Positions 1 through 8,391 are shown, counted from the stretch's first letter. The stretch: 43,788 bases of DNA from Candidatus Adiutrix sp. (GCA_031263565.1 JAISFR010000012.1:1-43788), one strand, 5' to 3'. The notes: a model not told the origin generated them from the letters alone. Numbers and translations are program-made.

Positions 1-162
1 AACGAGAACAACGCAGCCAGGAGAATGTACAAGTTATTTATGAGCTGATCCTAAGGGGCACTGCGGCCAGGCTTTTGGTCTTCAGTTAATATGTTGATAT
101 TATTATAATAAATTGGAAGCTAAAGTAGATTTGAAAAAAAATGGAAAAAATTCAAAAAAGAT

Positions 163-189
163 TAAAGTGCTTTTTAAAAAATCCGATAA
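163..189 (+). promoter_or_regulatory. sigma-28 (FliA) promoter of the flagellin gene
   Basis: TAAAGTGC at 163-170, an 11-base spacer, then TCCGATAA at 182-189. This nearly matches the flagellar sigma-28 consensus (TAAAGTTT-N11-GCCGATAA). Transcription would start near 196, giving a leader of about 58 nt before the flagellin ATG. It also rules out the upstream in-frame ATG at 113, which lies before the promoter. Seen in sequence; activity inferred. Confidence 0.88.
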
Positions 190-253
190 GAGTATCGAAG
201 GAAGTTTGAAAAACTTCCAGGGCAGGACCAAGCCGGAAAACGGAGGAAAGAGC

Positions 254-2137
254 ATGAGTCTGGTAATCAATCACAACATGATGGCCGCCAATACCACCCG
301 CATTCTGGGCAACACCTATTCCAGGCTGGCCCAGAACACTCAGCGCCTGACCTCCGGCCTCCGCATCAACAGCGCCGCCGACGACGCCGCCGGCCTGGCC
401 ATCCGGGAACTGATGCGTTCGGACATCAGCACCATGCGGCAGGGCATCCGCAACGCCATGGACGGCATCAGCCTGCTCCAGACCGCTGAAGGGGCCATGG
501 CCGTCATCGACGAAAAACTGATCCGGATGAAAGAACTGGCTGAACAGGCGGCCACCGGCACCTACACCACGGTGCAGCGGGAAATGATCAATACCGAATA
601 CCAGGCCATGGCCAAGGAAATCGACCGCATCGCCAACGCCACCAACTTCAACGGCGTCAAGCTCCTCGACGGCTCCATGAACTCCATGCACGACGGCCGG
701 GGCCTGAAGATTCATTTCGGGGCCGGCAACAGCGACGCCGAGGACTATTACTTCGTCAACCTCAGCGACCTCCGGGCCAGCACGGAAACGGGCCTCCGGG
801 TCGGCGGCGACGCCAGGAACGATATCTGGGGCACCACCGGCACGTATGACCCCAACAATACCGCCGGCTGCTGCGGCGGCGGCATCCCGGCCCTCAATAA
901 AGTGGTCGACGGCTGGGCCAGCGGCCAGATCTTCTCTTACGGCTACAATTGGGATTGGAACGCCGACAGCGAGACCGACCTCAATCAGGGCCGTTATATC
1001 GCCGGGGCCTGGGCGGCCGACGAGACCCCGACTCTGGAAGAGCTGGTGGCCGCGGTCAACCAAGGCTCCCAGGCCCGGGTCCGGGTGGATTTTCAGAGCG
1101 GCCTGAGCCTGGGCAGCCTTCTTAATTCCGCCATCGCCAGCGCCCAGGCCCAGCGAATCTGCGTCGGCGACGAAGTTTATTACTACGGCGACAGCACCCT
1201 GTCGCAAGACGTCAACGGCGCTGAAAAATCCTTCATCAGCCTCTCCGGGGCCTCGGTGTCCGGCCTGGCGGCCATCGACAACCTCGGCAGCCTGGCCAGC
1301 GCCAGCGTGGCCCACGCCCTGGCTCTGGCCATCAACAACAACTCCGAGAGCCAGTTCTGGGCCCGGGTGGAAGACAACCCCTATCTGCCCGGCTATGTTT
1401 CGGTCTACATTTTCTGCAAGGAAGGCGGAGCGCGGAACGATCTTAAGGCCTGTGACGAACGTCTGGGCGCCATCCGCTCCAGCGCCGCCTTCGCCGGGCA
1501 GATCAAATGGTATAACGACGAACTGGACGCCGCCTATGAGGACGGCACCACCTTCAACAACGGCGGCCAATATTGGGGCGTCATGAAGGCCGTGCCCACC
1601 GGCCTGGGCAGCTGGGGCGTGCGCCTGGAAGGCCGCGACGTGGGCGATAAGCGGGATCTGCGGATCTTCAACGTCGGCGACGAGCCCGGAATGGATCTGC
1701 GCACCGGCTCCGGCGCCTACATGGGCTACGGTTTCGGCCTTCTGGCCGACGGCACGGCCGCCGGCAATCTGGCCGGCCTCAACCGTGACAGTTTCTTCGA
1801 AATTCAGAACGCGGCCGACGGGGCCTGGGCCGGCTCTCACCTGCGGACCCAGAGCAGCGCCCAGGAAGCCCTGGACGCCGTCCAGGAGGCCGTCCAGAAC
1901 AAGGAACGCATCCGGGCCTCCCTGGGGGCTTACATCAATCGCCTGGAAAACACCATCACCAACCTGGAAATTCAGGCTGAAAACCTCCAGGCCGCGGAAA
2001 GCCGCATTTCAGATGTGGACATCGCCGCCGAAATGACCGAATTCGTCAAGAACCAGGTCCTGACCCAGGCGGCCATTTCCATGCTCAGCCAGGCCAACAG
2101 CCTGCCGCAGATGGCCCTCTCTCTCTTAAACGGCTGA
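254..2137 (+). CDS. fliC: flagellin with very large variable domain
   Basis: Structural subunit of the flagellar filament, exported by the flagellar type III apparatus and polymerised outside the cell. The first ~140 residues of the 627 are a classic flagellin N-terminus (MSLVINHN start, RINSAADDAAGLAI, then MKELAEQAATG). The last ~90 are the matching C-terminal D1/D0 helices (SRISDVDIAAEMTEF, QANSLPQMALSLL). Between them lie roughly 390 residues of variable surface domain, so the protein is longer than most flagellins of 280-550 aa. The start is set by a GGAGG site at 242-246 and by the sigma-28 promoter at 163-189; the in-frame ATG at 113 is rejected. The N-terminus resembles flagellins of sulfate-reducing Desulfovibrio-type bacteria. 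A small flagellin-like gene follows 75 nt downstream. Confidence 0.95.
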   Translation: MSLVINHNMMAANTTRILGNTYSRLAQNTQRLTSGLRINSAADDAAGLAIRELMRSDISTMRQGIRNAMDGISLLQTAEGAMAVIDEKLIRMKELAEQAATGTYTTVQREMINTEYQAMAKEIDRIANATNFNGVKLLDGSMNSMHDGRGLKIHFGAGNSDAEDYYFVNLSDLRASTETGLRVGGDARNDIWGTTGTYDPNNTAGCCGGGIPALNKVVDGWASGQIFSYGYNWDWNADSETDLNQGRYIAGAWAADETPTLEELVAAVNQGSQARVRVDFQSGLSLGSLLNSAIASAQAQRICVGDEVYYYGDSTLSQDVNGAEKSFISLSGASVSGLAAIDNLGSLASASVAHALALAINNNSESQFWARVEDNPYLPGYVSVYIFCKEGGARNDLKACDERLGAIRSSAAFAGQIKWYNDELDAAYEDGTTFNNGGQYWGVMKAVPTGLGSWGVRLEGRDVGDKRDLRIFNVGDEPGMDLRTGSGAYMGYGFGLLADGTAAGNLAGLNRDSFFEIQNAADGAWAGSHLRTQSSAQEALDAVQEAVQNKERIRASLGAYINRLENTITNLEIQAENLQAAESRISDVDIAAEMTEFVKNQVLTQAAISMLSQANSLPQMALSLLNG

Positions 2138-2212
2138 TCTCCGAACCTGACCCGGGCCGGCCGACAACGGCCACCCGAACTGCGAAGTTTAAAAATATAA
2201 AAGGTGACGACA

Positions 2213-2842
2213 ATGACTACTCTGAACATCAGTTTCAACAGCGGCAACATCAGCGAACTCAACGCCCTCAGCGGTTTTTTGGCCGACGGCCTCATTCTGG
2301 GCCCCGGCAGCCTGCCCGGGGCCGCCCCGGAAGTGCTCCTGGCCCTGAGCGAAGCCCGGGATCAGATGAAGAGCCTCCCGGAAGTCATTGCCGACCTCAA
2401 TCGGGCCCTGGACAGCTACCTGACGGTCTCCACCGCCCTGGGCCGCATGATCGAACTGGCCGATCAGGCCGCCGGGGCCGGCCTGGACGATCACAGCCGG
2501 GCCGCTCTTAACGGTGAATTCGTCAACCTGGCCAAGATCGTGGCCGCCGACGCCGGCCGCCTGAACTACGCCGGCCCGGTCCTGAACCTCCTGACTCAGG
2601 TCCAGGCCCAGAGCGCCGCCCGTATCATTCGCTATATGGAGCCGGTCATCGCCGAAACCGGCCGGGGCCTGGAAGAGCAGAAAGCTCTGATTGAAGAGGT
2701 CATCGCCGAAACCGTGAAATTTCTGGAAGTGGTCATCGACTGCTATCCCCAGTCCCAGGGTGCGCTGGCCCTGGCCGCCCTGGTCGATGAGGCCCTCGAT
2801 TTCCAGAGCCTCCCGGCCGCGTCGGTCTCCGTGCGGCATTGA
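2213..2842 (+). CDS. small flagellin-like protein (D1-helix similarity)
   Basis: Protein of 209 aa of unknown role directly behind the flagellin gene and before a shared terminator, so probably co-transcribed. Residues about 78-120 (GRMIELADQAAGAG ... LNGEFVNLAKI ... LNYAG) align with the flagellin D1 segment containing MKELAEQAATG and EYQAMAKEIDRIANATNFNG. The ends of flagellin (N-terminal D0 and the C-terminal export/polymerisation helix) are missing. No signal peptide or membrane segment is visible. It could be a filament-associated or capping accessory, a decoy or regulator of flagellin, or a decayed paralogue. The ATG at 2213 is preferred over the GTG at 2204 because AAAAGG at 2199-2204 then sits at normal spacing. 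The similarity is my reading by eye and needs a profile search. Confidence 0.7.
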   Translation: MTTLNISFNSGNISELNALSGFLADGLILGPGSLPGAAPEVLLALSEARDQMKSLPEVIADLNRALDSYLTVSTALGRMIELADQAAGAGLDDHSRAALNGEFVNLAKIVAADAGRLNYAGPVLNLLTQVQAQSAARIIRYMEPVIAETGRGLEEQKALIEEVIAETVKFLEVVIDCYPQSQGALALAALVDEALDFQSLPAASVSVRH

Positions 2843-2858
2843 CGGCCTGACCGGCCGG

Positions 2859-2915
2859 CCAAAACGCCGCCTTTCAGCCCCCCATCGGAGTCGGGGCCTG
2901 AAAGGCGGCGTTTTG
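2859..2915 (+). terminator. long hairpin terminator after the flagellin unit
   Basis: Arms of about 23 bp (CCAAAACGCCGCCTTTCAG at 2859-2877 and its complement ending at 2915, with one bulged base) surround a loop near 2882-2892. The T-rich side is inside the stem (GTTTTGG) rather than after it, so Rho-independent function is probable rather than certain; the symmetry could serve both directions. Confidence 0.65.
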
Positions 2916-3216
2916 GCGGTATGGCAAAATTTTGAAAATCAGCCGGGCCGCTTTTGATTTTGAGCAAAATGATTGAATGATTCGGCATCAGTTTTAAAGT
3001 AAAAACAGGGGCTCTGTGTTAATTTATACTCCAGTTTAATAGAACTTCAAAATACCGTTTTACGGCCAGAGCCGTTAAGCCAGGCTCAGGTTTCCGGGAA
3101 ATTGATATTCCTCGCGGAAGGACCATCCGGTGGTTTTTTCCGTGACCATGGCCCTGGAAAGAGGGCCTTATCATCAGGCGCCGCATTGCGGACTTAATCT
3201 TTGTAAGGAGCGTATA
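2916..3216. other. non-coding gap upstream of panB
   Basis: About 300 bases with no supported gene. A TATACT at 3025-3030 could be a -10 element, but no convincing -35 accompanies it. A short stem ACCA/TGGT near 3122-3134 followed by six T's may be a weak attenuator. Nothing stronger is visible. Confidence 0.4.
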
Positions 3217-4068
3217 ATGGCCAAAAAACGTAATCGTTGGGATTTCCAGGAAATGAAAACTAAGGGTGAACAGTGCGTCTGGGTGACCGCTTATGACTAC
3301 CCCACGGCCTCTTTCGCCGAGGCCGCCGGTATAGACATGATCCTGGTGGGCGACTCCATGGGCATGGTGGTCTTCGGCTACGACGGCACCGTGCCGGTGA
3401 CCATGGAGCAGTGCCTGATGCTTTGCAAGGCCGTGCGGGCCGGGGCCCCCAATACCTGGATCATCGGCGACATGCCTTTCATGTCCTACCATGTTTCCGT
3501 GGAGCAGGCCGTTGAGAACGCCGGGCGCTTCATCAAGGAAGCGGCCACCGACTGCATCAAGCTGGAAGGCGGGGTGAGGGTGGCCGACAAGATCCGGGGC
3601 ATCGTCGACGCCGGCATTCTGGTCATGGGCCATATCGGCCTGACCCCCCAGAGTTCGGCCGCCCTCGGCGGCTTCAAGGCCCAGGGCCGCGATGCGGCCA
3701 GCGCCAGGGCGGTCATTGACGACGCCCTGGCGGTGGAGGCCGCCGGGGCCTTCTCCGTTCTGGTGGAAGGCGTGCCCCAGGAAGTGACCACCTTCATCCA
3801 GAAGAAGCTGGGCATCCCGGTCTACGGCATCGGCGCCGGCCTCTGCGACGGGCAGGTGCAGGTGGTGGGCGACCTCTTGGGCCTCTTTACGGCTTTCACC
3901 CCCAAATTCGGCAAGAAATACGCCAACCTGGCCGAGGTCGAAACCAAGGCCTTCAAGGACTACGTCGATGAGGTCAAGGCCCTGAAATACCCGGCCGACG
4001 AACACAAGTATCACCTCCTGAAGGGCGAGGAAGAGGCTCTGCAGAAGCTTTTCGACTCCTACAAATAA
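3217..4068 (+). CDS. panB: ketopantoate hydroxymethyltransferase (PanB family)
   Basis: Catalyses the reversible reaction 2-ketoisovalerate + methylene-THF + water <-> ketopantoate + THF; cytosolic, metal-dependent. The 284-aa product keeps the whole family signature: metal ligands Asp46 (VGDSMGM) and Asp85 (GDMPFM), Lys115 and Glu117 (IKLEGG), GLTPQS at 141-146, catalytic-type Glu184 (LVEGVP) and IGAG before the C-terminus. It is about 20 residues longer than E. coli PanB because of a C-terminal tail. The start at 3217 has TAAGGAG at 3204-3210; an in-frame upstream start at 3130 lacks a site. It is followed by TRAP transporter genes and panE, with no panC or panD nearby. That context suggests a dedicated catabolic or uptake-linked role, possibly in the reverse direction, rather than routine pantothenate synthesis. 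Family assignment is firm; direction is inference. Confidence 0.93.
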   Translation: MAKKRNRWDFQEMKTKGEQCVWVTAYDYPTASFAEAAGIDMILVGDSMGMVVFGYDGTVPVTMEQCLMLCKAVRAGAPNTWIIGDMPFMSYHVSVEQAVENAGRFIKEAATDCIKLEGGVRVADKIRGIVDAGILVMGHIGLTPQSSAALGGFKAQGRDAASARAVIDDALAVEAAGAFSVLVEGVPQEVTTFIQKKLGIPVYGIGAGLCDGQVQVVGDLLGLFTAFTPKFGKKYANLAEVETKAFKDYVDEVKALKYPADEHKYHLLKGEEEALQKLFDSYK

Positions 4069-4194
4069 ACGACCGGCGCTCTTTGGCGTCTTTCATTCCC
4101 CCGCCGTCGACGGGCGGCGGGGGCCCAGGCAGGGGCGGCTTAGGGGAAACGCTTTTTCCGGGCCCCCAAAACACAGCGCTGTTAAGGAGAAAAC

Positions 4195-5169
4195 ATGAAG
4201 AAGTTAGTCGTCGCTTTACTCTGTGTGATGATGCTGGTCCTGGCGGCCGGCCCGGCTATGGCCGCCGCCAAGTACAACATCCGCTTCGCCACGGCCATCG
4301 AGCCCGACAGCCATTACGCCAACGGCATGCGCAAGTTCAAGGAACTGGCCGAGCAGTATTCCAACGGCGAGATTGAAGTTCAACTGTTCTACAGCGGCCA
4401 GCTCGGCGGCGAGCGCGACATGGTCGAGGCTCTGGGCATGGGCATGCTGGAAATGACCATCTGCTCTTCCGCCCCCCTGGTCAATTTTTCCAAAGACTTC
4501 ATGGTCTTTGATCTCCCCTTCCTGGTGACCGACCGCGACAAGGCCTTTGCCGTGCTCGACGGCGAGGTCGGCCAGAAGATCCTGGCCACCATGGAATCCA
4601 AGGGCGTCAAGTCCCTGGGCTTCTGGGAAAACGGCTTCCGGAACATCACCAATTCCAGGCGGCCCATCAAAAATCCCGATGATCTCAAGGGCATCAAGAT
4701 CCGCACCATGGAAAACCCCATCCACATGGATCTCTTCCGCACCCTGGGGGCCAACCCCACCCCCATGGCCTGGGGCGAACTGTTCCTGGCCCTGCAGCAG
4801 GGCACGGTGGACGCCCAGGAAAATCCCCTGATCATCATCGAAACCTCCAAATACCCTGAGGTCCAGAAATACCTGACCTTAAGCGGTCACGTCTACGCTC
4901 CGTCAGTGGTCTCCATCGGCAAGGCCCTCTTCGATTCCTACCCCAAGGAGATTCAGGACGTCATCCTCCGGGCCGAAAAGGAAGCCCGCGACTGGGAACG
5001 TGAATTCTGCATCCAGAAGGACAATGAACTGGTGGCGGTGCTGGTCAAACAGGGCATGGAAGCCATTGAGATCGACAAGGAAATCTGGTCCAGGGCCGCC
5101 GCGCCGGTTTACGATCATTTCAAAAGCGACATCAATCAGGATTACGTCAACGCCATGCTGGGCCGGTAA
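4195..5169 (+). CDS. dctP: TRAP transporter substrate-binding protein (DctP)
   Basis: Periplasmic receptor that captures an organic acid and hands it to the DctQM membrane complex; uptake is driven by a sodium or proton gradient. 324 aa with a clear Sec signal peptide (MKKLVVALLC... cut near AMA-AA, residue 23). The DctP fold signature is present: KGIKIRTMENP with the carboxylate-binding Arg at residue 170, followed by the GTVDAQENP motif. Start fixed by AAGGAG at 4184-4189. It lies between panB and dctQ/dctM. The ligand cannot be read from the sequence, but a 2-keto or 2-hydroxy acid such as ketoisovalerate, ketopantoate or pantoate would fit the neighbours. Confidence 0.95.
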   Translation: MKKLVVALLCVMMLVLAAGPAMAAAKYNIRFATAIEPDSHYANGMRKFKELAEQYSNGEIEVQLFYSGQLGGERDMVEALGMGMLEMTICSSAPLVNFSKDFMVFDLPFLVTDRDKAFAVLDGEVGQKILATMESKGVKSLGFWENGFRNITNSRRPIKNPDDLKGIKIRTMENPIHMDLFRTLGANPTPMAWGELFLALQQGTVDAQENPLIIIETSKYPEVQKYLTLSGHVYAPSVVSIGKALFDSYPKEIQDVILRAEKEARDWEREFCIQKDNELVAVLVKQGMEAIEIDKEIWSRAAAPVYDHFKSDINQDYVNAMLGR

Positions 5170-5182
5170 GCGGCCCCGGCTC

Positions 5183-5211
5183 TTTGGGGCGGGCCGCCGG
5201 CCCGCCCCAAA
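5183..5211 (+). terminator. perfect 13-bp hairpin between dctP and dctQ
   Basis: TTTGGGGCGGGCC, three-base loop, exact complement ending AAA at 5211. It lies 14 nt after the dctP stop and has no T-run. Such intercistronic stems often stabilise the upstream message or partly stop transcription, which would raise the receptor relative to the membrane subunits. Structure seen; role inferred. Confidence 0.6.
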
Positions 5212-5233
5212 ACAATAGTTGAAAGGGGAAGGG

Positions 5234-5755
5234 ATGAAGAAGGTTATCGATAATTTTGAAGAATTTTTTTTGGCTATTTTATTGCCCTGCATGTGCATCG
5301 TGGTTTTCGTCAATACCGTCGGCCGTTACACCGGCACCTTCTCCATTGACTGGGCGGAAGAGTCGGCCCGTTATATGATGATCTGGCTGGTCTTTCTGGG
5401 CATCTCGGCCGCGGCTAAAAATAACGCGCATTTCGCGGTGGGCGTGGTCTTCCTTCTCAGCCCCCGGAAATTTCATATTCCGTTAAGGCTCTTCATCCTG
5501 CTTCTGGTGCTGGTTTTTACCGTCACCGCGACCATCCTGGGCCTCCAGTATGCCTCGCGCCTCCAGAGCATGGGGCAGATTTCCCCGGCCCTGGCCATCC
5601 CCATGTGGGTCATGTACGGGGCCATTCCGGTGGGCTGCTGTCTGATGGCCGTCCGTTCAGTTCAGTTTTTCGTCGGGCAGGTCAGGGCCGGCCGCTCCCA
5701 TCCCGACTTTGACGACACCCCTAAATTTGATCCCAACGCCGTTGAAATCGGTTGA
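5234..5755 (+). CDS. dctQ: TRAP transporter small membrane subunit (DctQ), copy 1
   Basis: Four-helix membrane protein that partners DctM in TRAP transporters. 173 aa with four hydrophobic segments (about residues 12-30, 45-62, 84-104, 122-142) and the typical motifs NTVGRYTGTFSIDWAEE and RYMMIWLVFLG. The ATG at 5234 follows AGGGGAAGGG; an in-frame TTG at 5219 is rejected. dctM begins 16 nt downstream. A close paralogue lies at 7736-8254. Confidence 0.93.
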   Translation: MKKVIDNFEEFFLAILLPCMCIVVFVNTVGRYTGTFSIDWAEESARYMMIWLVFLGISAAAKNNAHFAVGVVFLLSPRKFHIPLRLFILLLVLVFTVTATILGLQYASRLQSMGQISPALAIPMWVMYGAIPVGCCLMAVRSVQFFVGQVRAGRSHPDFDDTPKFDPNAVEIG

Positions 5756-5771
5756 GCAGAGGGCCTGAACC

Positions 5772-7055
5772 ATGGGTTTCATCTTATTCATAGTTTTAGT
5801 CGCAGTGCTGATGACCGGCGTCCCCATCGCCGTTTCCATGGGTCTGGCTGTGCTGGCCGCCCTCAATTTCACCGACAACCCGACCCCCAGCCTGATCATG
5901 ATTCAGCGCATGTTCACGGCGGTCGACAATTTCCCCTTCATGGCCATCCCCTTTTTCATCCTGGCCGGGGACCTGATGCAGATCGGCGGCATATCGTCCC
6001 GCCTGATCAATTTTTTGAAAATGATTCTGGGCCGGGTGCCGGCCCGTCTGGCGGTCATCGACTGCGTGGGCAGCGGGTTCTTCGGGGCCATCAGCGGCTC
6101 CAACCCGGCCACGGTGGCGGCCATCGGCGGCATCATGGTGCCGGAAATGAAGAAAGTGGGCTACTCGGCCGACCGGGCCGGGGCCATCGCCGCCTCGGCC
6201 GGCTGCCTGGGGGTCATCATTCCCCCGAGCATTTCCATGGTCACTTATTCGCTGGTGGCCGCGGTTTCCATCGGGGACATGTTCGTCGGCGGCATTGTGC
6301 CGGGCATTCTCCTGTGTCTGACCCTGGTGCTGGTCAGCGTCATCACCTGCTCCAAGTATGAGAAACGCGAAACCGAGCGCATTCCTTTCAGCTTGATAGT
6401 CAGGGCCTTTGTGGACGCCATTGCCGCGCTGATGATGCCGCTCATCATCCTCGGCGGCATCTACGGGCAGTTCTGCACACCCACCGAAGCCGCCTCCCTG
6501 GCCTGTGTCTACGCCTTTGTCATCAGTTGTCTGGTCTATCGGGAGCTGCCCGTACGGGATCTGCCGAAAATTTTCATCAAAAGTTCCATCAGCACGGCCA
6601 TCGTACTCCTGACGGTGGCCATGGCCGCGCCTTTCTCCTGGCTCATGACCAGCGCCGGCATACCGCCGAAAATCATGAGCACGGTTCTGGAGCTCTTTGA
6701 AAACAAACAGGTCATCTTCCTGATGATGAACGTGACTCTTTTGTTCCTGGGCTGCTTTCTGGAAACCCAGTCCATCATTCTGCTGATGACCCCGATCCTT
6801 CTGCCGATCGCCAGGCAGTTCGGCCTGGATCCCATCGCCCTGGGGCTGATCATCGTCATCAACACCTCCATCGGCATGATCACCCCGCCCATGGCCGTCA
6901 ACCTCTATGTGGCCGCCAACGTCTCCGGGGCCAGCGTGGAAGACATCAGCAAGCGCATACTGCCCTACCTGGGAAGTATGGTTCTGGTTCTGCTGATCTT
7001 CACTTACTTTCCCGATATTCTGATGTATCTGCCGAATCTGGTCAGAGGCCGTTAA
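5772..7055 (+). CDS. dctM: TRAP transporter large permease (DctM)
   Basis: The transport subunit (about 12 helices, DedA/ion-transporter superfamily) that moves the organic acid with coupled ions. 427 aa, the usual length. Visible motifs include PFFILAGDLM, FFGAISGSNPATVAAIGG, IIPPSISMV and GMITPPMAVNLYV, characteristic of DctM. Completes a dctPQM set translated closely with dctQ (16 nt gap). The stop is followed by about 680 bases before the second dctQ, so this gene probably ends the core transporter unit. Confidence 0.95.
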   Translation: MGFILFIVLVAVLMTGVPIAVSMGLAVLAALNFTDNPTPSLIMIQRMFTAVDNFPFMAIPFFILAGDLMQIGGISSRLINFLKMILGRVPARLAVIDCVGSGFFGAISGSNPATVAAIGGIMVPEMKKVGYSADRAGAIAASAGCLGVIIPPSISMVTYSLVAAVSIGDMFVGGIVPGILLCLTLVLVSVITCSKYEKRETERIPFSLIVRAFVDAIAALMMPLIILGGIYGQFCTPTEAASLACVYAFVISCLVYRELPVRDLPKIFIKSSISTAIVLLTVAMAAPFSWLMTSAGIPPKIMSTVLELFENKQVIFLMMNVTLLFLGCFLETQSIILLMTPILLPIARQFGLDPIALGLIIVINTSIGMITPPMAVNLYVAANVSGASVEDISKRILPYLGSMVLVLLIFTYFPDILMYLPNLVRGR

Positions 7056-7109
7056 AAGCGGCCCAAGGCCGGCGCCGGACCCAAAGATGAATTTGTTTCG
7101 CGGATAATT

Positions 7110-7628
7110 ATGAGAAAACCCTTTTCGGCCATAATCAGCCTGCTGGCGGCGCTCCTTCTGAGCGGCCAGGCTTTGAGCGCGCCAGGCCTGGCCCGGACGC
7201 GCCAGGCCTGGGGGCCGGAGAGTGCCGAAAATTCGGCCCGGGCCATAATGGCCGGCAGCGGCCGGGCGGAACGGACGACCCCGGCCCGGGCCGTATGGCT
7301 GGGCCCCCAAAGCCGCCCGGCGCTGGTGAAGGACGCCGCCTTCGGCGGGGGGGGCCGGGAACGCGAATTCCGCGTCAAGCAGGAACAGAGGCCGGTGGCG
7401 GTCCTCAGAAGCTGGAACCTGAAACTGACCCAGGGCGATCAGACTTTCGTGCTGAACAGCCTGAAGCCAGTTTGTTTTTTCACCTTCATGGCCAGGCTGA
7501 AAATGGCCATGATCAGGCCCGAGACCCGCCCGGCGAACAGTCTGGTCAGATCAAGGGACGGCCCGGCCCTGAAAGCCTCCGTCGCTGACCAAATCAGACT
7601 GAGCTCCGGCGCGGCTTGGCTTTCTTAA
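7110..7628 (+). CDS. doubtful exported protein of unknown function
   Basis: 172 codons. The first ~24 residues look like a Sec signal peptide (MRKPFSAIISLLAALLLSGQ then ALSA), but the rest is low in information and rich in Arg, Gly, Ala and Pro, with no motif I recognise. No convincing ribosome site precedes the ATG. It contains a 13-base direct repeat (7179-7191 and 7199-7211). It may be a decayed gene or spacer between dctM and the duplicated dctQ; the antisense frames are no better. Confidence 0.3.
   Translation: MRKPFSAIISLLAALLLSGQALSAPGLARTRQAWGPESAENSARAIMAGSGRAERTTPARAVWLGPQSRPALVKDAAFGGGGREREFRVKQEQRPVAVLRSWNLKLTQGDQTFVLNSLKPVCFFTFMARLKMAMIRPETRPANSLVRSRDGPALKASVADQIRLSSGAAWLS
7179..7211. 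repeat. 13-base direct repeat, period 20
   Basis: GCGCCAGGCCTGG occurs at 7179-7191 and again at 7199-7211, inside the doubtful ORF. It is a short tandem duplication and adds to the impression that the interval is not under normal coding constraint. Confidence 0.7.
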
Positions 7629-7735
7629 GAAGGCGGCCCCCAAGGTCTATGAATCAGGCCGCCTCTTTCAGCCGCCGGAGCAGCGAGTAATCTTTCTGCG
7701 CGGGGACGGGCACTGTCCCCGATGATGAGGAAAAG

Positions 7736-8254
7736 ATGAAAAAACTGCTCAACAACTTTGAGGAATGTTTCCTGGCCATTTTATTGCCGGCCATGGTCTC
7801 GATAGTCTTTCTGAATACGGTGGGCCGTTACACCGGCACCTTCTCCCTGGACTGGGCCGACGAAGCCTCCCGTTACCTGATGATCTGGCTGGTTTTTCTG
7901 GGCATTTCGGCGGCCGCCAAAAGGAACGCCCATTTCGCGGTCGGGGTCTTGTTCATGGTCACCCCGGCCCGGCTGCATCTTCCGATCAGGGCCTTTATTT
8001 TGTTCATGGTGCTGGTATTTACCGGGGCGGCCGCGGTTCTGGGCTGCCAGTACGCCTGGCGGCTTTACGGCATGGGGCAGACCTCGCCGGCCCTGAGCCT
8101 GCCGATGTGGTTCATGTACGGCTCCATACCTTTCGGCTGTTTCTTCATGGCCATTCGCTCCATCCAGTTTTTCGCGGGGCAGGTCAAGGCCGGCCGGAAC
8201 CCTGATTTCGACGATAAGCCCAAATTCGATCCCAACGACGTGGAAATCGGTTGA
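7736..8254 (+). CDS. dctQ: TRAP small membrane subunit (DctQ), orphan copy 2
   Basis: 172 aa, strikingly similar to the DctQ at 5234-5755 over its whole length: both carry NNFEE/DNFEE starts, NTVGRYTGTFS-DWA, RY-MIWLVFLGISAAAK, NAHFAVGV and an identical-style acidic tail ending FDPN-VEIG. It has no DctM or DctP of its own; the next gene is panE. The ATG at 7736 follows GAGGAAAAG. It arose by duplication of this local gene and could swap into the DctQM complex or be an evolutionary leftover; the retained tail argues for selection. Four membrane helices as in copy 1. Confidence 0.9.
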   Translation: MKKLLNNFEECFLAILLPAMVSIVFLNTVGRYTGTFSLDWADEASRYLMIWLVFLGISAAAKRNAHFAVGVLFMVTPARLHLPIRAFILFMVLVFTGAAAVLGCQYAWRLYGMGQTSPALSLPMWFMYGSIPFGCFFMAIRSIQFFAGQVKAGRNPDFDDKPKFDPNDVEIG

Positions 8255-8349
8255 GGGGTCGGCGCATTAAGCCCCGTCTGGGGCCAGGGTCGCGGTTCTC
8301 CTGATTTCCTGCCCGACCTGGTGAAGGGCAATCGATAACACAAGCCAAC

Positions 8350-8375
8350 CCGCCCGCTTCTGATCAGGCGGGCGG
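8350..8375 (+). promoter_or_regulatory. 8-bp hairpin just upstream of panE
   Basis: CCGCCCGC at 8350-8357 pairs with GCGGGCGG at 8368-8375 around a 10-base loop, ending 6 nt before the panE ribosome site (AGGGAG at 8381-8386). It could modulate panE translation or mark the end of the dctQ2 message. No T-run. Role inferred. Confidence 0.4.
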
Positions 8376-8391
8376 CGGAAAGGGAGTTGAA

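Noticed and set aside
1..48. Possible C-terminal end of an upstream gene (NENNAARRMYKLFMS then TGA)
   Set aside because: Only 15 codons and no recognisable family, so it cannot be supported.
1..112. Sigma-54 promoter upstream of flagellin
   Set aside because: No GG-N10-GC pair with the needed flanks; the sigma-28 site explains expression.
113..253. Upstream extension of flagellin (47 codons)
   Set aside because: The sigma-28 promoter lies inside it, the extension is Lys-rich non-flagellin sequence, and the conserved MSLVINHN start with GGAGG is at 254.
152..1840. 562-codon minus-strand frame opposite the flagellin gene
   Set aside because: Shadow frame; flagellin has promoter, ribosome site and conserved ends.
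5796..7310. 504-codon minus-strand frame opposite dctM
   Set aside because: Antisense shadow in high-G+C DNA; dctM on the plus strand has clear motifs.
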